From Golubevia sp. BC0850 (lineage: Eukaryota > Basidiomycota > Exobasidiomycetes > Golubeviales > Golubeviaceae), in the NCBI GenBank assembly GCA_012976225.1, contig JAAVVG010000020.1, positions 186,001 through 250,000 on the forward strand: 64,000 nucleotides of DNA, read 5' to 3'. A program made the position numbers and the translations under genes. Below, piece by piece: positions 24,300 through 35,573 of the stretch (positions are counted from its first letter, which is position 1; each line of letters starts with the position of its first letter). The notes under the pieces were generated by a model that was not told the DNA's origin, made no database searches, and saw only the letters and a list, made by a program, of their open reading frames with translations.

Positions 24300-26883
24300 A
24301 TGAGCGATGAAGAACGAGTTCCGTTACTCTCAAACCGTCAAGAACAGCCGGCAGAACCTCAAGATGATTCTATCAGTCTGAACTCATTCAAACAGAAACT
24401 CAACCTCAAACAATGGCTAAAAGAAGAGTGGCCAATTCTAAGAATAGTCATCGCTATCTTTCTGTAAGTTTCTTTGATCTCACTCAGAACCTACGAAAGA
24501 GCGATAAGAATCAAGTCTTGGTTGGACCCTATCTCATCGTCTCATCTCTCAAACTGTCACTTTGTCCCTCGATATAAGGATGGCTCGACTAATCTAATCT
24601 CTCCGTTGCCCTCTCTCTTTCTCCTTTGATGTCTCTCACCAGGTGGGCTTTAGCCAAATATGGCGCGATTGGTCCAACTGGTGAATGATTGGTGATGAGT
24701 CCATTCTCGAATTACTCTCTCGTGAATCGTTCCAAGTTGCTCATCTGCTCATCCTCTTCACTACTCCTGACTCTCACAGTGGCCTTCATCAGGATCTTCG
24801 TCTGCGCAGAGTACTTCTGGAAGAATCCAGAGCTCTCGACTCCCACCTTCTCTAGCCTTGGATCCTCCTTCAAATCACCGCCTGATCAGTGCGCCTTACC
24901 AGCCATAGAGGCCAAGATGTCATCGATCAATCTAATCGTGAACCTGCTTTCAGCTGCAGGTGCCGCTTGCTCCGTCCTCCTCTTCACGCCCTTGCTATCC
25001 AAAGGTAGAAAGAGAGTCCTTCAAATTGGACTCCTTGGAACAGCTTTAGTAAGCCTGCCTTTTATTATACTCCCAATCGACCCATTCGAAAAGGATGTGA
25101 AGCAAATCCTAAATCCAGGTGAGCTATTAGTCGCAGAGTGAAACGAATCAGCTTTTGGGGATCTCACACTCATCTCGTATTTCCTTCCCTCCGATTCCAA
25201 AAGAACAAGCAATACTGGTGTATATGTCTCTCATGGTTCTGGCAAGTCTTCTGGGTCCAGACGATCTACCTTTACTCGGTTACAGAGTTCTTATCAACGA
25301 TAGAAGTAACGCTCAGAAAAGAACCAGAAATCTCAATGTAAGAAGCCGTTTCCAAAAAGCTCAACAAACCCCAGTCAAACTGAACCCCAATCTTCCTACC
25401 TTTCCTTCTTTCAGTGGTTGACAATCGGTTTTCTTAGTGGGCTTTCGATCGCTCCAGGCTTGATCTCTGGTCTTTGTCAATTCCTGCCTTCCCTTTCAGC
25501 CTCTTCTATTGATCATCGTCTCTACCAGATCGGATCTGAAATTATCGAACATCGACCACATGGACCACTGGACGGACATGCGGGCGGTTCGCCTCCAGTT
25601 CCCATCCCGATCGAGTCTTCAAGTGAGACCAATATTATGCCTTTCATCTTAGCAATGTCCTTAAGCATCGTAGCGATGCTTTGGACTCAATTCATGATTC
25701 CTGAGAGCGCTGGTCTTAGAGATACTGAAGACAAGGATCTCAATCAGGAAGGTCAGTTTTGCAAATCTCATTTGCTTCTGCAAAACACACTCACTCACTC
25801 ACTCTTTACTTCTCCTTCTTTGTCCCCAGAAGCGACGCCTGACAGAAAAGCTTCATCGGGAGTCTTCTCAGTCCTCTCCATTCTGGCTCCGAAGTCCGAT
25901 CCTTCAGATCCCAGCTCTCATAGAGACTGGCGTCTACTTCAAATGGCAGTCGTAGCACAAGCGAACACAGCTGGCAGTTCAGGTCTCGAGTCTCTCATCT
26001 ACTTCGTTGGGTACGCCCTTCAATGGTCTCCGACACAAGTGAACATCTTTATCTCTTGGATTGGAACCTCAAGAACGCTAGTATTGTTCGTAGTGGTTCC
26101 AGCTCTATTAATTTACTCTACCAGAATCACCAAGAAGCCTCAAGAGCTATCCAATTTGAGCAAGGAAGAGCTTGACAGAGTCAGTAAGAATCCAATGGAA
26201 GTAGAAACTGTGATCGAAAGGGAAGAAGAGTTGGAAGAGCATTTGGAAAATTCGAACGCTAGGGTTTCGCAGATCTATAGAGATCAAAGGGAACTTTTGA
26301 GATTACAAGAACAGGTAGAAGAGGACTCCAAGTTAAGACATATGCTAAGTATGTGGAGAGCCAAAGTGGATCTCAAGCTGTTGAGAGCCTCGATATTCTT
26401 CGATGTCTTTGGATGGTTAATTACAGCTATGGGAGCCCAGTCTCTCTCGAGCGCGGCGATACTCTTAGGAGGAGTAGCTTTGTCACTTGGAGCTGGAGCT
26501 CCTGCAGCGACCTATTCAGTTGGAGTGGCCATAGCTACAGACATGCATCACCGAGGCTTTGAAGTAGGCGGAACTGCTCAAGAGGCTGGCGACTCTTTCA
26601 TGGGAGCACTGACTTTGGTGAGTTGGTTTGACTCGACAATGCAGTTCTTTTCTGCCTCCTCCAAATAATGTCGCGCTGTAATGTGACCTCTTCTTTCTCC
26701 TTTGATTTATCGCAGCTGGACACCCTTTCGAAGCTCTGGGCTCCTCTTCTTTCTATCTCGATTTACAAGGCGTCTCTTGGATCGGCTTTTGATGGAGCCC
26801 CCTTCCTTTTCTCTGCATCACTCTATCTCGTCGCTTTTCTGGTATCTCTCAGAATCAAATCTGATGGAAGGAAGATGCACTGA
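24300..26883 (+). CDS. MFS transporter of unknown substrate
   Basis: Seven exons fit in phase: 24300-24463, 24643-24680, 24780-25118, 25204-25337, 25415-25751, 25830-26617, 26716-26883; 655 aa. The N-terminus is hydrophilic (MSDEERVPLLSNRQEQ, an acidic cluster before LL like a sorting signal). Twelve or so hydrophobic segments follow. The motif CALPAIEAKMSSINLI after the first helix is typical of a fungal MFS group annotated only as general-substrate transporters. A hydrophilic, heptad-like loop rich in Glu (about residues 420-500) lies between the halves and may form a coiled coil. The fifth intron (25752-25829) is a multiple of three with no stop, so its retention would keep the frame. The substrate cannot be read from sequence. 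Confidence 0.85.
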
Positions 26884-27497
26884 GATCAGATCAATTGGGT
26901 ATCTTTCTGCAACTCCAGGCATTCAGTCGACACTATCCACTTTCTCTTTTTGTTTCGTCTCACTCGTTCTTTCCCCCCCCCCCTTTCTGTCACTTCAACC
27001 TTGTCGCTACTCAGTTCCTGATCTTTCCATGTAACATCAAATGTCAGCAAGTCACTCAATGCAATCGTTCTTCTTCTTTAAGTGGATCCCTGTCAGCATC
27101 TGCTTTCTCTTACTCAATCTGAGATCAAGACGGTGACGTTTAGCAGAGAAAATTAAGTTGAATTAAAAGTTGAAGCACAAGTCTCTCTGAACTTCACAAC
27201 GTAACGAACTACGCCTCCTATGAGCTGGAAAGGCTTTTGACAACAGCCGATGATTGACTTCAATAAACTGGAGAAGGACTCCTAGGCTATTCGAGCGGGA
27301 GAATGAAGAGATATCATGAAGGGGTTCGATTCAGGTTTCAAGTAGGGAGCAAATTCAAGAATCACTGCTCTATCCTTCTGACTTACCATCTTTGCTGATG
27401 AGCCTGGCAACATGAGAAGGCGAGAATGGTTTCAGTGGTTGTGTTTCAAAAGTGAGAATTCGATGCTTTTGAGGGTTGACTCACCCAAGACCACTGG
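26884..27497. other. Intergenic, convergent 3' flanks
   Basis: Contains a run of nine C (about 26980). On the minus strand, donor and acceptor consensus sites at about 27384 and 27478 suggest spliced 3' UTR or extra exons of the next gene. Confidence 0.35.
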
Positions 27498-28032
27498 CTA
27501 GAGGTGATCTCTCTGACAAGCCGCGAGCTGGGGTTCGTCGATGGCTGCCATCTTAGAGATGAAGTTTTGTCCTTCGTTGGTGGAAAGAAAGTCTTGACCT
27601 GGAGAGGAAAGAAGGCTTTCTGGTCAACATCATTGTTGACGGGAATTGTCACATCACAATTGGGATTTACCTTCTTTGGACAGGAACCTGTTGAGAATGG
27701 ACAGAAGACCAGAAAGTAAAAGGGCTTAGCTGAACCCAGAAAGAGTTTCAGGCTACACTTCCAAAGTCAACACAGAGCTCACCAAGGCAGAATAGCGAGG
27801 CCAGCTAGAGCTCCTCCTCCAGCCAAGACACCGAGCCTTCCCCATTGAGGACTTCTCGCGGATAAAGACGTGGAAGATAAAGGGTGAGTGAGCGAAGAAC
27901 TTGTGAGGTTTCTCTTCCTCTCATGTGGGTACTCACCTCGGAAGAAACATCTCTGACTTCTGGATCTGATGGAGCTGCAACGGTAACGGCAGCGAGAATC
28001 AGAGGCAGCATGGCGATCTTGTTGAATTGCAT
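27498..28032 (-). CDS. Small membrane or secreted protein, exon phase unresolved
   Basis: Exon 1 (27937-28032) encodes MQFNKIAMLPLILAAVTVA, a signal peptide, then APSDPEVRDVSSE and a GTGAGT donor. Further exons at 27783-27851, 27671-27687 and 27498-27598 join well with each other to give PQWGRLGVLAGGGALAGLA, then ILPWFLSKEGQDFLSTNEGQ and an ending ACQRDHL before TAG. The internal segment is hydrophobic and Gly-rich. However, exon 1 ends in phase 0 while the next exon needs phase 2, so either another small exon exists, the first exon is different, or the gene is damaged. In the frame just upstream of exon 2 there is a Ser/Arg-rich run (SSTSLSARSPQWGR) that resembles a mitochondrial presequence, an alternative N-terminus. 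No family is recognised. Confidence 0.4.
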
Positions 28033-28913
28033 TTCTTGAGAAGTTTTTGAGAGAAAGAAGGGGTCAAACAAAGAAGAATAGTGAAAGTAATAGACAAGCT
28101 ACTGTGGAGTTGAATAAGTAGAAGAAGTAGGGATGAAAAGTGCTTTGAGTTCATTCAAAACACAAAGAGAGTCTTTAAATACCTCTCCATCAAGATCCAG
28201 AGATCGAATGCAGCGTATAGATGTAACCATCGTGCACGATTCTTAGCCTCAGCCTCAACAAAGCATTGCCAAATGCTAAGATGCCAGCAAAGGATCCTCA
28301 CAATCCCAACAGCTTTCTTTCAAACATGCACGATCTGTTACGAGAAAATCTAAAAGGATGAGGTGTTGAAGAGTAGCCAAGCCAGCCAGCAGCCAGGCCA
28401 CAAATGGAAGAATGAACCCAGTGATCTGAAGTTGTGGACACTTCTTCCGAAGGCATCAGATCAACTCTCGCATGTCCTGCGCTTAAGATATTGGAAGAAT
28501 TGCCTTTGGAAGTTGACCCCCTTGTGAACGAGAACATATTTTGCACTTGAACATCCTTCTGACTGAAGGACTTCACGCTCCACTCTCGTCTCTTACCAGC
28601 CAATCAATCTCAGCTCCTTTTCGCCAACGCTTGAAAGTCAGAAAAGCCCAAAGCGAACGTCTTTCTTGAGCTCTCCTTGAAAACCCCATCCTCATTCAGT
28701 ATTCAACTCTGTCCTTTCTCTCGTGCAGTCTTCTCAAAGACTGAAGGAGACAGAGCTAACTCTTCCAGCTTTTGAGGAGAGTTGAAGCCTTAGAAACCCT
28801 TGGCAGCCGACTTTGAAAAAGAAGCTCAGCATATTCAGACTGGACGGGCAGAGTAAAAAAGGTTGCTAGATACATCATTGGATTCGATTGATTGACAGAA
28901 GCGTCGAGGGGAC
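28033..28913. other. Intergenic between the small protein gene and OST4
   Basis: No supportable gene. A 101-codon minus-strand frame at 28298-28603 lacks an ATG and a recognisable domain. Confidence 0.4.
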
Positions 28914-29590
28914 CTATCTGGCTTCGCTTCCCAACAAAGCTTTCGCTTGCTGTGGACCTTGCGCTCGTTTAGCGTTGACTGCTACGACCTGGGAAAGGGG
29001 GGATTGAATTCAGAGTCAGAGGTCGGGGGAGGAGAGATGGGCGGTGAGAATCAGAGGATTCAGAGGCAGCGTATCGGAGCTGATTGACTGGTGTTTGTTT
29101 AGAGATATGCCAGGAGCTCAATATTGAGCTTCATGAGTTCACCAGGTAGTAGTGTGGCTGTATGCGAGACTCTCAAGAGAAGGTGGGTGGATTCCTGATA
29201 CCTCTCAACCCCTCTAGCTCCACTCCGCCAGCTTAGAGCGTACTACCAAACAATTGCATAGCAGAGCGATGATATAACTGAGCCTGCATTACCAGGGCTA
29301 GGAAGTCACCATCCTCTCTTGAAGATCAGCTTGACTTCTGGCCAGCAGCAGCAGCTACCTCTTGTCTGCATCTTGCACGTCCTTTCCTTTTGTATCCAGC
29401 GTTATTTTTAAACCTCTTGATCTCAGCATCTTCTGTATTCTCTGGATAAACATTCAGCAGTCTCACCGCTGCTGTTCGAACTGTGCCTCCATCTCTATCC
29501 TTATCTACTCACATGGTATAGAACGATTAGAATCATTGTCAAACTCCCCAACCAATTCGCCAACGCTGCCAATGATACATCAGAAATCAT
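28914..29590 (-). CDS. OST4: Oligosaccharyltransferase subunit OST4
   Basis: Two exons, 29513-29590 and 28914-28988, give a 50-residue protein beginning MISDVSLAALANWLGSLTM, then ILIVLYH and VVAVNAKRAQ. This matches the OST4 family (yeast begins MISDEQLNSL and has a similar single helix ending IVIYH). OST4 is a one-helix ER protein that holds Stt3 and Ost3/Ost6 together in the N-glycosylation complex. The protein is slightly longer than yeast OST4 (36 aa) because of a basic C-terminal tail. The intron is 524 nt, about five times the local norm, with consensus GTGAGT and CCCAG ends and phase 0. Identification rests on the first 26 residues, which are very characteristic. Confidence 0.85.
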
Positions 29591-30223
29591 TCTGATTGTG
29601 TTCTGCTTTCGATCTTTGGCCTTCCTTTGGAGTGATCCGGATTGAAGAAGGATTGAGGTCAAGTTGGTGGGAAAAGAAGTGAGAACAACCTTTCGGCTGC
29701 AGCTCTAGAGAGTAGAGCCTTCGGCAGCGTCACAATCACTCAATTCATGGAAGCAAGAGTGTTTAAAAAGAAGAATGAAAGTAAATGGTGAACTGATAAT
29801 GGAGGCAGAGAAAGAGAATTGAAACAAAGAGAGAGTAGACGAGAGACAGGTACGGTAGAACACTTGAGAAATGAATTTGTTTGAATTTGATGACCAGAGA
29901 AAGATAAAAGATGAGTTCAGAATAGGTCTTTAAATAGAGAGAAACCAGAAGATTAAAGGGGATGGACAAATTAAGAAAGATAGAGAGAGAGACCAAGGTG
30001 ACAAAAAGGGGCAAGAGACCCCACAAGACCCAAAGAGAATGACGAAGGGAGGCCCAATTGACTTAAAAGTTCTAAAAAACAGAAGAAAGAGGTTATTGCG
30101 GCCAGAAGTGATTGAGTCAGCACCAATTGAGTGTTAGAGTGACTCCTTCAGCTTCAGCAGCGGTAAATCTTTTCCCAACCTCAACTCAACCTCTGGAACT
30201 TCCACCACTCCAGCTCTTCCCGT
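29591..30223. other. Intergenic, OST4 promoter region
   Basis: Purine-rich on the plus strand; nothing gene-like apart from low-complexity frames. Likely holds the OST4 promoter and the 3' flank of the PalI-like gene. Confidence 0.4.
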
Positions 30224-31785
30224 TTAATTATAATGTCTGCCAGTATGATCGCCTACCAGCCTCCAGCTCATGGGCTCGGGTTCTCCCGTCCCAATCTCAC
30301 TCCTTCCATCTGCAACCTCAGATCTACTCGAATTATCCATCCAGTAAGATCTTTGAGCTCCACCTCCTCTATAAGTTGGATCCGGATATGGCAGTTGTTG
30401 AATTGGTTTGACTGTCATTTCTGAGATGACTTGTCTGCCGTGTCCTGACGATGAGAAGATGAAGAAGAGAAGAATGACTAGAAAGCAAAGTCACTGTCGA
30501 ACAGTTCGACGATGCTAGGAAGCTAGCTGCTCTTGCGTTACTCACTAGCTTCGATGTCAGACCTAGCTTGAGCAACAGCTTGATCGTTCTTCAAACCTTT
30601 ACGTTCCAAGATCAGAATCAAAGCCATCAAAACGACGGTCACCCAAAGCATGGAGAATCCACTTCCAAGTTTAGCCTTCAAACCAAGTACGTTTGAAGTG
30701 CTTGTAGTTCCATCATCTGAAAGGACTAGATTGGGAGGTAAAGCTTTACTCAAATTCGAAGCGTTGAAACTTGTCACTGCTTTACTTGAATAAATCCTCA
30801 TAGAGATGGTAGAAGAAACTAAGAGAATCCAAGCGATTGAAGAAACGTAAACTGAATATTGCCTGATAGTGGCTAAATTTCTAGATCTTGGACCCGCTTC
30901 TAGGAAAGTTGAAATGGCTGGATTTGATGGGATCAACTTTGTTAGGAGAATTAAGATGTTGAGGGATAGAGTCAGAATCAGGATCACCAGAACTACGAGC
31001 AGGAGGATTTGAGTTGTAGGTAGACGATCTGAGAAAAGAAATCATGGAAAATGAAAGATGAAAGTCAATGAAAGATGAAAGTCAGTCTTTTGTGATGGCA
31101 GATCTCTTTGGTTCTTCGTCCTGAACTCACCAAGTAAACCACTGGTGATGAAACCTCCAAACTTTTTCTCCCTCAATGCATCAGTGTCATAATTCGGACT
31201 GAGATTAGATGAAGTGCATCCTTGATTCCCATTGCCATCAGTGAAACAAGAGCCTAGAGGACCGAAAGTCAATTGGACTTTACTTGAAAAGGTCGTCGAG
31301 TCGGAAGTGTCATTGGACAACATAGATTGTTGAGCACTGTTCAGGTAGATTCCGCCTGGTCCAGTCATGTTAGCCAATTCTTCACGTACTCGAAGAGCTC
31401 GCTTGCGAGAGACTACGAATCTACGCTCAGAAATGGAAGTTGGTGTCGGAGTAGAGCCGATGGAAACAGAGGTTGACGACGAAGATGTGGATGAAGAAGT
31501 TCTTGAATGACTTGACTCAGTACTACTGGTAGCACTGCTACCTGAGAGAGAAGATGAAGTAATGCTACTACTACTACTACTACCTCCAAAGACCAGTCCA
31601 GAGCTGGTTAAGGTCGCATTAGAAGTGGTAGAAGTAGTTGAGTTCAAATTGAAAGGTTCAACCTTGAGTAAACTGACTGAACTTATTGAGAAAGGAGTTG
31701 GAGAAATTAAAGTGAATAGAATCAGACACATACAAGTTGCATGAGTTAAGGTGGTTAGGATGGGGAAGATTGAAGTTTTAGTCAT
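30224..31785 (-). CDS. PalI/Rim9/SUR7-family four-helix membrane protein
   Basis: Exons 31131-31785, 30546-31028 and 30224-30420 join in phase to 444 aa. Helix 1 is near the N-terminus (SIFPILTTLTHATCMCLILF). A long extracellular Ser/Thr-rich segment follows, with a GPLGSCFTDGNGNQGC motif whose two cysteines match the G-x-C...C pair of the SUR7/PalI extracellular loop. Helices 2-4 are QILLLVVLVILILTLSL, YSVYVSSIAWILLVSS and FSMLWVTVVLMALILI. The last exon adds a hydrophilic cytosolic tail ending GRHYN. Family members work in ambient-pH sensing (Rim9/PalI) or eisosome/cortical organisation (Sur7). Stopping at the TAA just after the second exon's donor would drop the 65-residue tail, so the third exon deserves confirmation. 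Confidence 0.8.
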
Positions 31786-32901
31786 CTTGAAGGAAATAAG
31801 AGCGCCTGGCTTCTGTCGGATTCTTGAGCTCGAAGAGAAGTTTGAATGAAAAGCTGGTGCAAGTGATTTGAAAAGTTGTAAATCGGGCTAGCCGGAATAC
31901 AGTTTGGTAAGCTCTGAAGATGAAGAAGAGAAAAAAAAAAGGTTGAGCTGACTGGCAAAGATTTAGAAAGTTTTGAGTTGGCAGGAGAAGGAAACGTGAA
32001 CGAAAAGACTTGCCATTTCTTTAAAAGTAAGTAGGACAAAGAGAGGAGAGAGGAGGTCAGTGAGGTCTCCTCTTGGAACAAGACAAGTTGGAGGAACAAA
32101 GGAAATCGGCTGCTCCGACGCCCTCCCCTCAAACTATGGGCTGAGTTCCTATCTTTGGTGTCTCGTTGCATGTCCTGTGAGCTGTTAAAAGAAATCAGTT
32201 GACGCCCAAGAGTGTTGCTTGGGACAATGGGAGAGGGGGGTCCAGAGCGTCTCCACTTTGTCCTCGCCCAACTTACACCTCCCACTCCGCCAGTCCCAAA
32301 TCCTAGAAAGACTGAGAAAGGCTGATGGAAAGAGTTAAATGGTGGACTCCACCTCTTTGAGAGGCAAAGGAGAGGTTGAAAAGCAGAGGAGCCCATCTTT
32401 CGATTGTTTTTGGGGAGATCAAAAATTTTCACCCTCAAAGAAAATCCTTCCAAAGACCATTGAATTGCTCAAAGAAAGGACGTAAGAAACTACATGAAAC
32501 GATAGAAGAAAGATGAGAAGAAATGTAAGAACCACCGACCCATTCACTTTTCCAAAGAGATGTTAAAGAAAGTAGTGAAAAGAGTACTAAGATGTTCCTG
32601 CGGGCCATGATGGCTCGAAGCTTGGTGAGCTCCTGGAGTCGCTTAAGATCTAGTATCTCACTTGACACTCACCCTGAACCATTGGTGAAAGGTTTGAGGG
32701 GAGCAACACTTGGGAAAACTTATAGTGAGAACATGCCGCATGAAGAAAAGAGAAGTAGGAAAGTTGGAAGATTTGATCTTTATAGGCGAATGGAATTTCG
32801 AGCACGCGGAGCACAAGGACAAGCGGCTCGCTTTGGAGGGCGAAAACAGGAATGGCGAGCGAAGAATGACACAGAACAAAGGTAATTCTGAAGATGGTTT
32901 A
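31786..32901. other. Intergenic, upstream of the PalI-like gene
   Basis: No supported gene. A 224-codon minus-strand frame just upstream of the PalI ATG lacks domain character and is probably 5' leader. At 32575-32665 the minus strand encodes a helix-like stretch (LDLKRLQELTKLRAIMARR) that may be a stray fragment. Confidence 0.35.
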
Positions 32902-33775
32902 CTACTCAGAATCAGAAAAAAGTCCGGAGAGAAACACAACATTCTCTTGAGCTTCTTCTGCCCACTCTTCGGTGGTCTCAGACAGAGCCACCCCGCTCTC
33001 GGAGCCTTCCCCGCATCCTCCAAGATTGGCTTGGAGCGATTCAAGTGAAATATTTGCAGTGCTGATGGAGTTGATGTAATGAACGAAAGCCTTGATCTGC
33101 GGTGGAGAAGGACTGCTGGTCAGGATTTGGAAGTGTCATCCTGGACTCCCATCTACTCACTAAATCGTCTCACTTGTTATGCTCTATCTCGTTTCTTTCT
33201 TTATCCGCCATTTTTTCCATTTGATCTCTTGCTTTGTCTTCTAAGGTTTCCAGCTTGGCTTCAGTCATCATCATGGTTATGAGAGGCTTTTCTTCTACTA
33301 GGCAGTTTCAAACTACATCTGCGAAATCATCAAGACTCATAGAATTTCTACGTTTCTGTCTTGACTCAAATCCCAAGTTCGTATTTCTGTGGGTTGAAGT
33401 AGCGATGTAAAGGAGATAATGTTCCGAATAGCCCTTTCTCTCGGCATCCCTAACATACCAAAATGTTTTTCGTTTACTGGACCCTCTAATTCAAGGAGGC
33501 GTCTAAGCTGTTCGAAGACGTGATTTAGTGATTGGTCGCGAGAGACGTTAACCACCAAAGAAAAGTGTTCTTTGACGTCTTGAAGTCTTGCTTCGATTAC
33601 CAATTCTAAACGAGATGTTGAGTCTGGTTGGAAAGCGTCACGAAATTGATAATGACAAGCGTATCTTACCTTCCATTCGTGCCCCTTGGTATCGTGCTTA
33701 AAGTTGAGCTGGGAGTTCTTGCGCTCTGCTAGTAGCCCGGGATGAAAAAGCGCAGGCACTTCCCTGCGCAGGTGA
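32902..33775 (-). pseudogene. Decayed copy of the adjacent unknown-family gene
   Basis: This segment parallels the neighbour at 34033-35188 block by block: LLAERK, then RLELVIEARLQDVKEHFS, then TFWYVRDAERKGYSEHY, LLYIATSTHRN, and in a second exon IKAFVHYINSIST with SGVALSETTEEWAEE (neighbour SGVALSDTTEGWADD). The upstream half of the neighbour has no clear counterpart. At least one frame change lies between the VKEHFS and TFWYV blocks, near 33470, and an in-frame TGA follows in the NCLVEE block (near 33313). The intron acceptor before the last exon (33097) is conserved. It is a host tandem duplicate in decay, not a mobile element. Confidence 0.65.
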
Positions 33776-34032
33776 CTGAAAAGAGGTTACGCAAGGGTGT
33801 CTGACTTCAACATTTCCTTGGACCAGAAAACTGCAGCGACCGTGTCTAGAAAGACTGTCTATATCGGAACTGGTTCAAGAAAGAAGCGGATTTTTACCGT
33901 AGAGATGGAATTTACCAGACATGTCGACAAAGACACAAAGCCTACGAGCTATCAAATTCGAATGGCGAAAAGAAGAAAGTTGCCCAACGAGTCTGAACGA
34001 ACATGAAAATAATCTTGAAAATCTATCTTAGT

Positions 34033-35188
34033 CTAACGATCGTCTGCCCATCCTTCTGTTGTGTCTGACAGGGCCACTCCACTCTCAGAATCAGCTCCGG
34101 TCTCAGAACCTTCCAAGTATCCTTCCAGGTTTGTTTTGAACGATTTTCTTGACACTCTATCGGTGCTGAGAGCCATGATGTGGCGAAGGAGAGCGTTGAT
34201 CTGCGGTTGATAAGAACTTGGGTCAGAAAGTGAAGTGAGACCCATGTCGTGCTGGAACTTCTATCTACTCACTAAATCATCTTTCCTCTCATGCTCTTCC
34301 TCGTCTTTCAATCTTTGTTCTAATCTTTCTTCTTCCTCTTTTGCCTTCTCTCCCTCCTCTTTGAACCAATGCTGTAATCTTTTCTCCTGCACCTTTTCTT
34401 TCTCTTCTTGTCTTTCAAGCTCGGCTTCCGTCATAACCATAGTGCGAAGAGGCTTCTGTTCAACCAGGCAGTTCCAAACTAGATCTACAAATCCACCTAG
34501 ACTGATTTTATTCAAATCTTTCCATCCTGATTCGAATACTAGGATTGCGTTTCTGTCAGTTGAAGTAGCGATGTAAAGGGGATAGTGGTCCAAATAACCT
34601 TGCATCTTGGCATCCCTGGCATACCAAAACGTCTTTTTGAGAATCGTATCGGCGGCTTCAAGGTGTCTTCTGAGCTGGGCAGAGACTTGCATAAATGATT
34701 CATTATTGAAAACGTTGACTTTGAAAGAAAAAAGAAAAAAGCTCCTTGACGCCTTGAAGTCTCGCTTCGATCATCAGTTCTAAACGAGGCTTTGAGTCTG
34801 ATGAGAAAGCATCTTTACGTTTGTATTTTGGGTATGTCGCATTCCATACATAATTCTCAGTATCCCTCTTGAAATCTAGATGAGCGTACTTGCGCTCAGC
34901 CAGTAAAGCGGGCAGGAGTACTTCAGGTCCTTCTACTTTCTTGTCGACCTTTTTGAGATAGCTACTGAGCCCTTCGAGGTTTGCTTCTGCAATCAAGGAA
35001 GAAGAAGAATGACGAGTATGTTGTAGTCTGGGAAATTGAATTGACTTGAAGGAGTCGGCATGGCGATACTTCTCCTCTTCTTTGATTTGATACTGGCCTG
35101 ACTTGGGCAGACCTTTGGGGGGAGCCACTTTCTTCTTGTGATATTCTTTGATGACAGATTGAAATTGAATAGAGGAGGGAGAGAGCAT
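34033..35188 (-). pseudogene. Unknown-family gene with a frame break (possibly intact if assembly error)
   Basis: Starts MLSPSSIQFQSVIKEYHKK and has two exons: 34273-35188 and 34033-34200, joined in phase 0. Recognisable blocks are LLAERKYAHLDFKRDTENYV, RLELMIEARLQGVKE, TFWYARDAKMQGYLDHYPL, LYIATSTDRNAILVFESGW, a Glu/Lys-rich coiled coil (about 90 residues) and an acidic tail ending TEGWADDR. No known domain is recognised. A T-rich run at 34720-34741 shifts the frame between VKELFSF and the following FKVNVFNNE block. This could be a real lesion or a homopolymer error. The degenerate sister copy lies just downstream. Locally amplified, fast-decaying unknown genes are common in fungi. Confidence 0.55.
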
Positions 35189-35573
35189 CTTGATAATAGT
35201 CGGTAGGGAAGGGGAATATTGCTTGTTCTTCAAACTGTGATGTCGTGAGTCGGATGCGCAGACGACAAAAGAGCGTTAGACTTTGCGCATGAGATATTAT
35301 AGAGCTTGGCCTATGGTTTTGCCGGATTCTTAACTTCTCAACAAAGAGAAAAAGTTTAGAGGCTCCAATAGAAGCTCGCTCACACCTCAACTGTCTCCGA
35401 TAGAGAGGAAGTACCCACGATGGAAAGAAGCCAAGATGCCACAACAGAATGCCAATCTCGTCTGCTCTCTCAGGAAGCATACTCGCAAATGAAGAGTTAG
35501 AAGCGCTAAATTTCAGAACACAGGAAAGTGAAAGACAAGTGACCATAGAAAACCACAAAAAAACTACGAGTGA
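35189..35573. other. Short intergenic stretch
   Basis: About 385 bp between the unknown-family gene and the MCT-like transporter; the long minus-strand frame across it is a shadow. Confidence 0.4.

Noticed and set aside
27322-27345. tRNA-like B-box (GGTTCGATTC)
   Set aside because: No A-box at the right distance and no TPsiC stem pairing; nothing folds into a cloverleaf.
33797-34006. 69-codon plus-strand frame (MSDFNISLDQ)
   Set aside because: Lies between the two paralogous copies on the opposite strand; no evidence of its own.
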